This document shows, piece after piece, positions 8,601 through 9,087 of a stretch of DNA of 9,087 nt. Source of the stretch: Prevotellaceae bacterium (GTDB taxonomy: Bacteria > Bacteroidota > Bacteroidia > Bacteroidales > UBA932); assembly GCA_031264645.1 (NCBI GenBank), contig JAISDR010000113.1, positions 1 to 9,087 of the forward strand, in the 5' to 3' direction. The translations under genes and the position numbers were made by a program. Position 1 is the stretch's first letter. The number at the start of each line of letters is the position of its first letter. The notes below the pieces were generated by a model. It worked only from the letters and a program-made list of their open reading frames with translations. It had not been told where the DNA came from and did not search any database.

Positions 8601-8852
8601 AAGCATAAATTCAAGGATGCTTCCTTTCGGCACATTACTCAGGACATAGTCGCCGTCGTCGTTGCTTGTAGCGCCGGTACTGGTTCCCTGAATACGCACG
8701 GCTGCTCCGGAAAGAGCATTGCCATCCGGATCAATTACTTTTCCCTTGATGTTGAGATTCTGTGCATTCAGCCCGACATTCAGGGAAAACATACAGAGCA
8801 GCATACATATTATATATGCACTCCATCTTTTCAGTTTGTCAATTTTGTTCAT
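5688..8852 (-). CDS. SusC/RagA-family TonB-dependent outer-membrane transporter
   Basis: TonB-driven 22-strand barrel that imports a bound oligomer across the outer membrane with its SusD partner. It is 1054 aa, normal for the family. The ATG at 8852 is preferred: it follows GATAAAAGAA and gives a signal peptide ending in LNAQ (residue 31). The frame is open upstream only to a TTG at 8894, which would bury the signal peptide. Residues about 34-118 form a carboxypeptidase-D regulatory-like domain (IKGKVIDPDGNALSGA to ILLEESQALDEVTVVAFG, the last part holding the TonB-box-like segment). The plug, about 125-245, shows FFIRGITSFG, LILIDGIE and the SusC signature LYGARGANGVILVTTK. Late in the barrel is the family's acidic loop YHDVNGDGKISALDK, and the chain ends in Phe as outer-membrane barrels do. 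No STN domain precedes the CarboxypepD part, so direct signalling to an anti-sigma factor through this protein is unlikely. The substrate is unknown. Confidence 0.97.
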   Translation of the reverse strand: MNKIDKLKRWSAYIICMLLCMFSLNVGLNAQNLNIKGKVIDPDGNALSGAAVRIQGTSTGATSNDDGDYVLSNVPKGSILEFMLVGYATQEIKVADKTVINAILLEESQALDEVTVVAFGTQKKESVLASITTVNPSELKVPSSNLTTSFSGRVAGLISYQQSGEPGQDNANFFIRGITSFGADAKKDPLILIDGIELTSDDLARLNTDDIQSFSIMKDATATALYGARGANGVILVTTKEGREGRVRLNVRLENSFSSPTRRIEIADPLTFMRMHNEAIKTRDPYGPVLYSSEKISMTEQGLYPDIYPATDWYKTMFEDVTINQRANISLSGGGAVARYYVAANVTQDNGNMKVDKRNNFNSNISLTKYSVRSNVNINITKTTELIIKLSAAFDEYTGPLDGGSAMYNKVMQANPVYFKPYYEPDVQFANVRHILFGNTSNADYINPYAESLKGYKDYSKNTVLTQFAVKQNLDMLVSGLSARAMINMDRFSEFTVTRAYVPFFYNISAYDLLDNTYTLRRLNPETGKEYIDYSPGARNINTAFYLESALDYNKQIAEKHNISALLVYIMRQSKQGIADDLQLSLPNRNIGLSGRFTYNYDSRYFVEFNFGYNGSERFSEAHRWGFFPSAGAAWMLSNEKFFEPLTDVISQFKLKGTYGLVGNDAIGSNKDRFYYLANVNMEANRPVNWGTYRQYNPRGVDITRYANDKIGWEVAYKTNIGAEIVLKNGLSANIDFFRERRTNILLSRVIPETMGIIPEVKANLGTASGEGFDMELNYEKIVNRDLWITGRGTFTYATSKVVEWEEPDYSATPWLSKVGSKINQTQGYIAERLFVDDSEVDNSPEQFGQVMGGDIKYHDVNGDGKISALDKVPIGYPTVPEINYGFGVSAGYRGFDFSVFFQGSARQSFWLAMDGNGRIQPFLDGSYKGDGDDKLVGQNAIIKPIVDSYWSEDNRNPYAFWPRLSNYAIDNNNETSTWFMQDATFIRLKSAEIGYTFPEKWLKKMYMTNLRVYVSGTNLFGWSVFKLWDPEMAGKGLGYPLQRVFNVGLNIGF

Positions 8853-8918
8853 TTCTTTTATCTGTTTTAGTTTGAACAATATTTTTTTAATCAATTTTAT
8901 TAAGTAATCATATAAATT

Positions 8919-8936
8919 CCTTACTTTTCAGTAAAG
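8919..8936 (-). repeat. Inverted repeat (leader hairpin, GAAA loop)
   Basis: In the mRNA sense it reads CTTTACT, GAAA, AGTAAGG: seven pairs including one U-G, closed by a four-base GAAA loop. It lies 66 nt before the SusC ATG and just 3 nt downstream of the next hairpin. It may be part of a structured 5' leader if transcription starts upstream; no function is shown. Confidence 0.45.
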
Positions 8937-8939
8937 TTC

Positions 8940-8956
8940 CTTTTGCTTCGCAAAAG
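8940..8956 (-). repeat. Perfect 7-bp inverted repeat (leader hairpin)
   Basis: In the mRNA sense it reads CTTTTGC, GAA, GCAAAAG: a perfect 7-bp stem with a 3-nt loop. No T tract follows in either direction, so it is not a standard terminator. Its close spacing to the hairpin at 8919-8936 suggests a paired structure in the SusC leader or a palindromic protein-binding site. Confidence 0.5.
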
Positions 8957-8971
8957 TTAGGGTCAAAAACA

Positions 8972-8988
8972 ATACTTTAAAAAAGTAT
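8972..8988 (-). repeat. AT-rich 7-bp inverted repeat, weak terminator candidate
   Basis: In the minus sense it reads ATACTTT, TTT, AAAGTAT, a perfect 7-bp stem, followed after two bases by a run of five T. The T run fits a weak intrinsic terminator for a gene ending right of the window, or an attenuator-like element before SusC. The stem has only one G-C pair, so stability would be low. Confidence 0.35.
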
Positions 8989-8994
8989 CTGCGC

Positions 8995-9018
8995 TTCCGA
9001 TTAATAATTCATTCGGAA
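8995..9018. repeat. Inverted repeat TTCCGA/TCGGAA with 12-bp AT-rich centre
   Basis: Two 6-bp arms, 8995-9000 and 9013-9018, are exact reverse complements separated by 12 bp of A/T-rich DNA. The 18-bp centre-to-centre spacing is compatible with a dimeric regulator site, but six bases each is a weak signal that can arise by chance. Confidence 0.3.
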
Positions 9019-9087
9019 ATTCTTCACAGCTTCAGTCTGCCGTCACGATGAGTCATATTTCTGTTTCATAGCTTTAAATTATTAACT

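Larger units (their letters stand above)
8853..9087 (-). other. Noncoding upstream/leader region of the SusC-like gene
   Basis: There is no gene of convincing length on either strand. The DNA is AT-rich and holds four short inverted repeats, listed separately. I find no TAnnTTTG promoter box with a TTTG partner at 19-21 bp; the closest string, TAACTTTTG on the minus strand (8959-8951), has one extra base in the spacer and no suitable -33 element. The true promoter may lie right of the window, or a different sigma factor may be used. The 3' end of any upstream gene is also not visible. Confidence 0.6.

Noticed and set aside
8853..8894. Upstream TTG start extending the SusC-like protein by 14 residues
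   Set aside because: It places a lysine-rich tail before an otherwise normal signal peptide, and the ATG at 8852 has the A-rich start context.
8951..8959. TAACTTTTG as a -7 promoter box for the SusC-like gene
   Set aside because: The TA and TTTG are separated by three bases instead of two, no TTTG -33 partner lies 19-21 bp upstream, and the string is part of a hairpin stem.
1..9087. CRISPR array, tRNA, rRNA, insertion sequence or phage attachment site
   Set aside because: I saw no spaced direct repeats of CRISPR length, no tRNA-like or rRNA sequence, no transposase motif and no terminal inverted repeats. The only repeats are the short heptad arrays and the small hairpins.

Overview
The window looks like a Bacteroidota (probably Bacteroidales) chromosome. 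The evidence is a SusC/RagA TonB-dependent transporter followed by a SusD lipoprotein, further lipoproteins of families largely confined to this phylum, A-rich rather than Shine-Dalgarno translation starts, AT-rich intergenic DNA, and a TAnnTTTG-type promoter box. All five genes are on the minus strand, so transcription runs from the right edge to the left edge.

Layout, in transcription order. Positions 9087-8853 are a noncoding stretch of at least 235 bp with four short inverted repeats. The SusC-like porin (8852-5688) is followed 18 bp later by the SusD-like lipoprotein (5669-3717). A 67-bp gap holds an unusual 7-bp-period repeat array. Next comes a DUF4959/DUF5126/DUF5000-type lipoprotein (3649-2462). 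It abuts or overlaps a DUF4998 plus discoidin-like lipoprotein (2441-1278; an ATGA start at 2465 is also open). A strong intrinsic terminator (1236-1202) closes the unit. A -7-like promoter box (1170-1163) then precedes an AAA-ATPase-like gene (1136 to beyond position 1), whose C-terminal part lies outside the window.

The four-gene unit reads as an outer-membrane glycan capture and import operon. SusC is the TonB-driven barrel and SusD its lid. The two downstream lipoproteins, each ending in a discoidin-like beta-sandwich, are probably accessory surface glycan-binding proteins. No glycoside hydrolase, lyase, sulfatase, sigma/anti-sigma pair or hybrid two-component sensor is present, so the substrate cannot be named. 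The ATPase gene is probably a separate transcription unit.

I did not find a clearly novel biological system. The most unexplained items are the phased heptad arrays at two gene ends of the operon, where the units switch between AACT and its complement AGTT, and the structured leader before susC. Both are observations from the sequence, with no demonstrated function.
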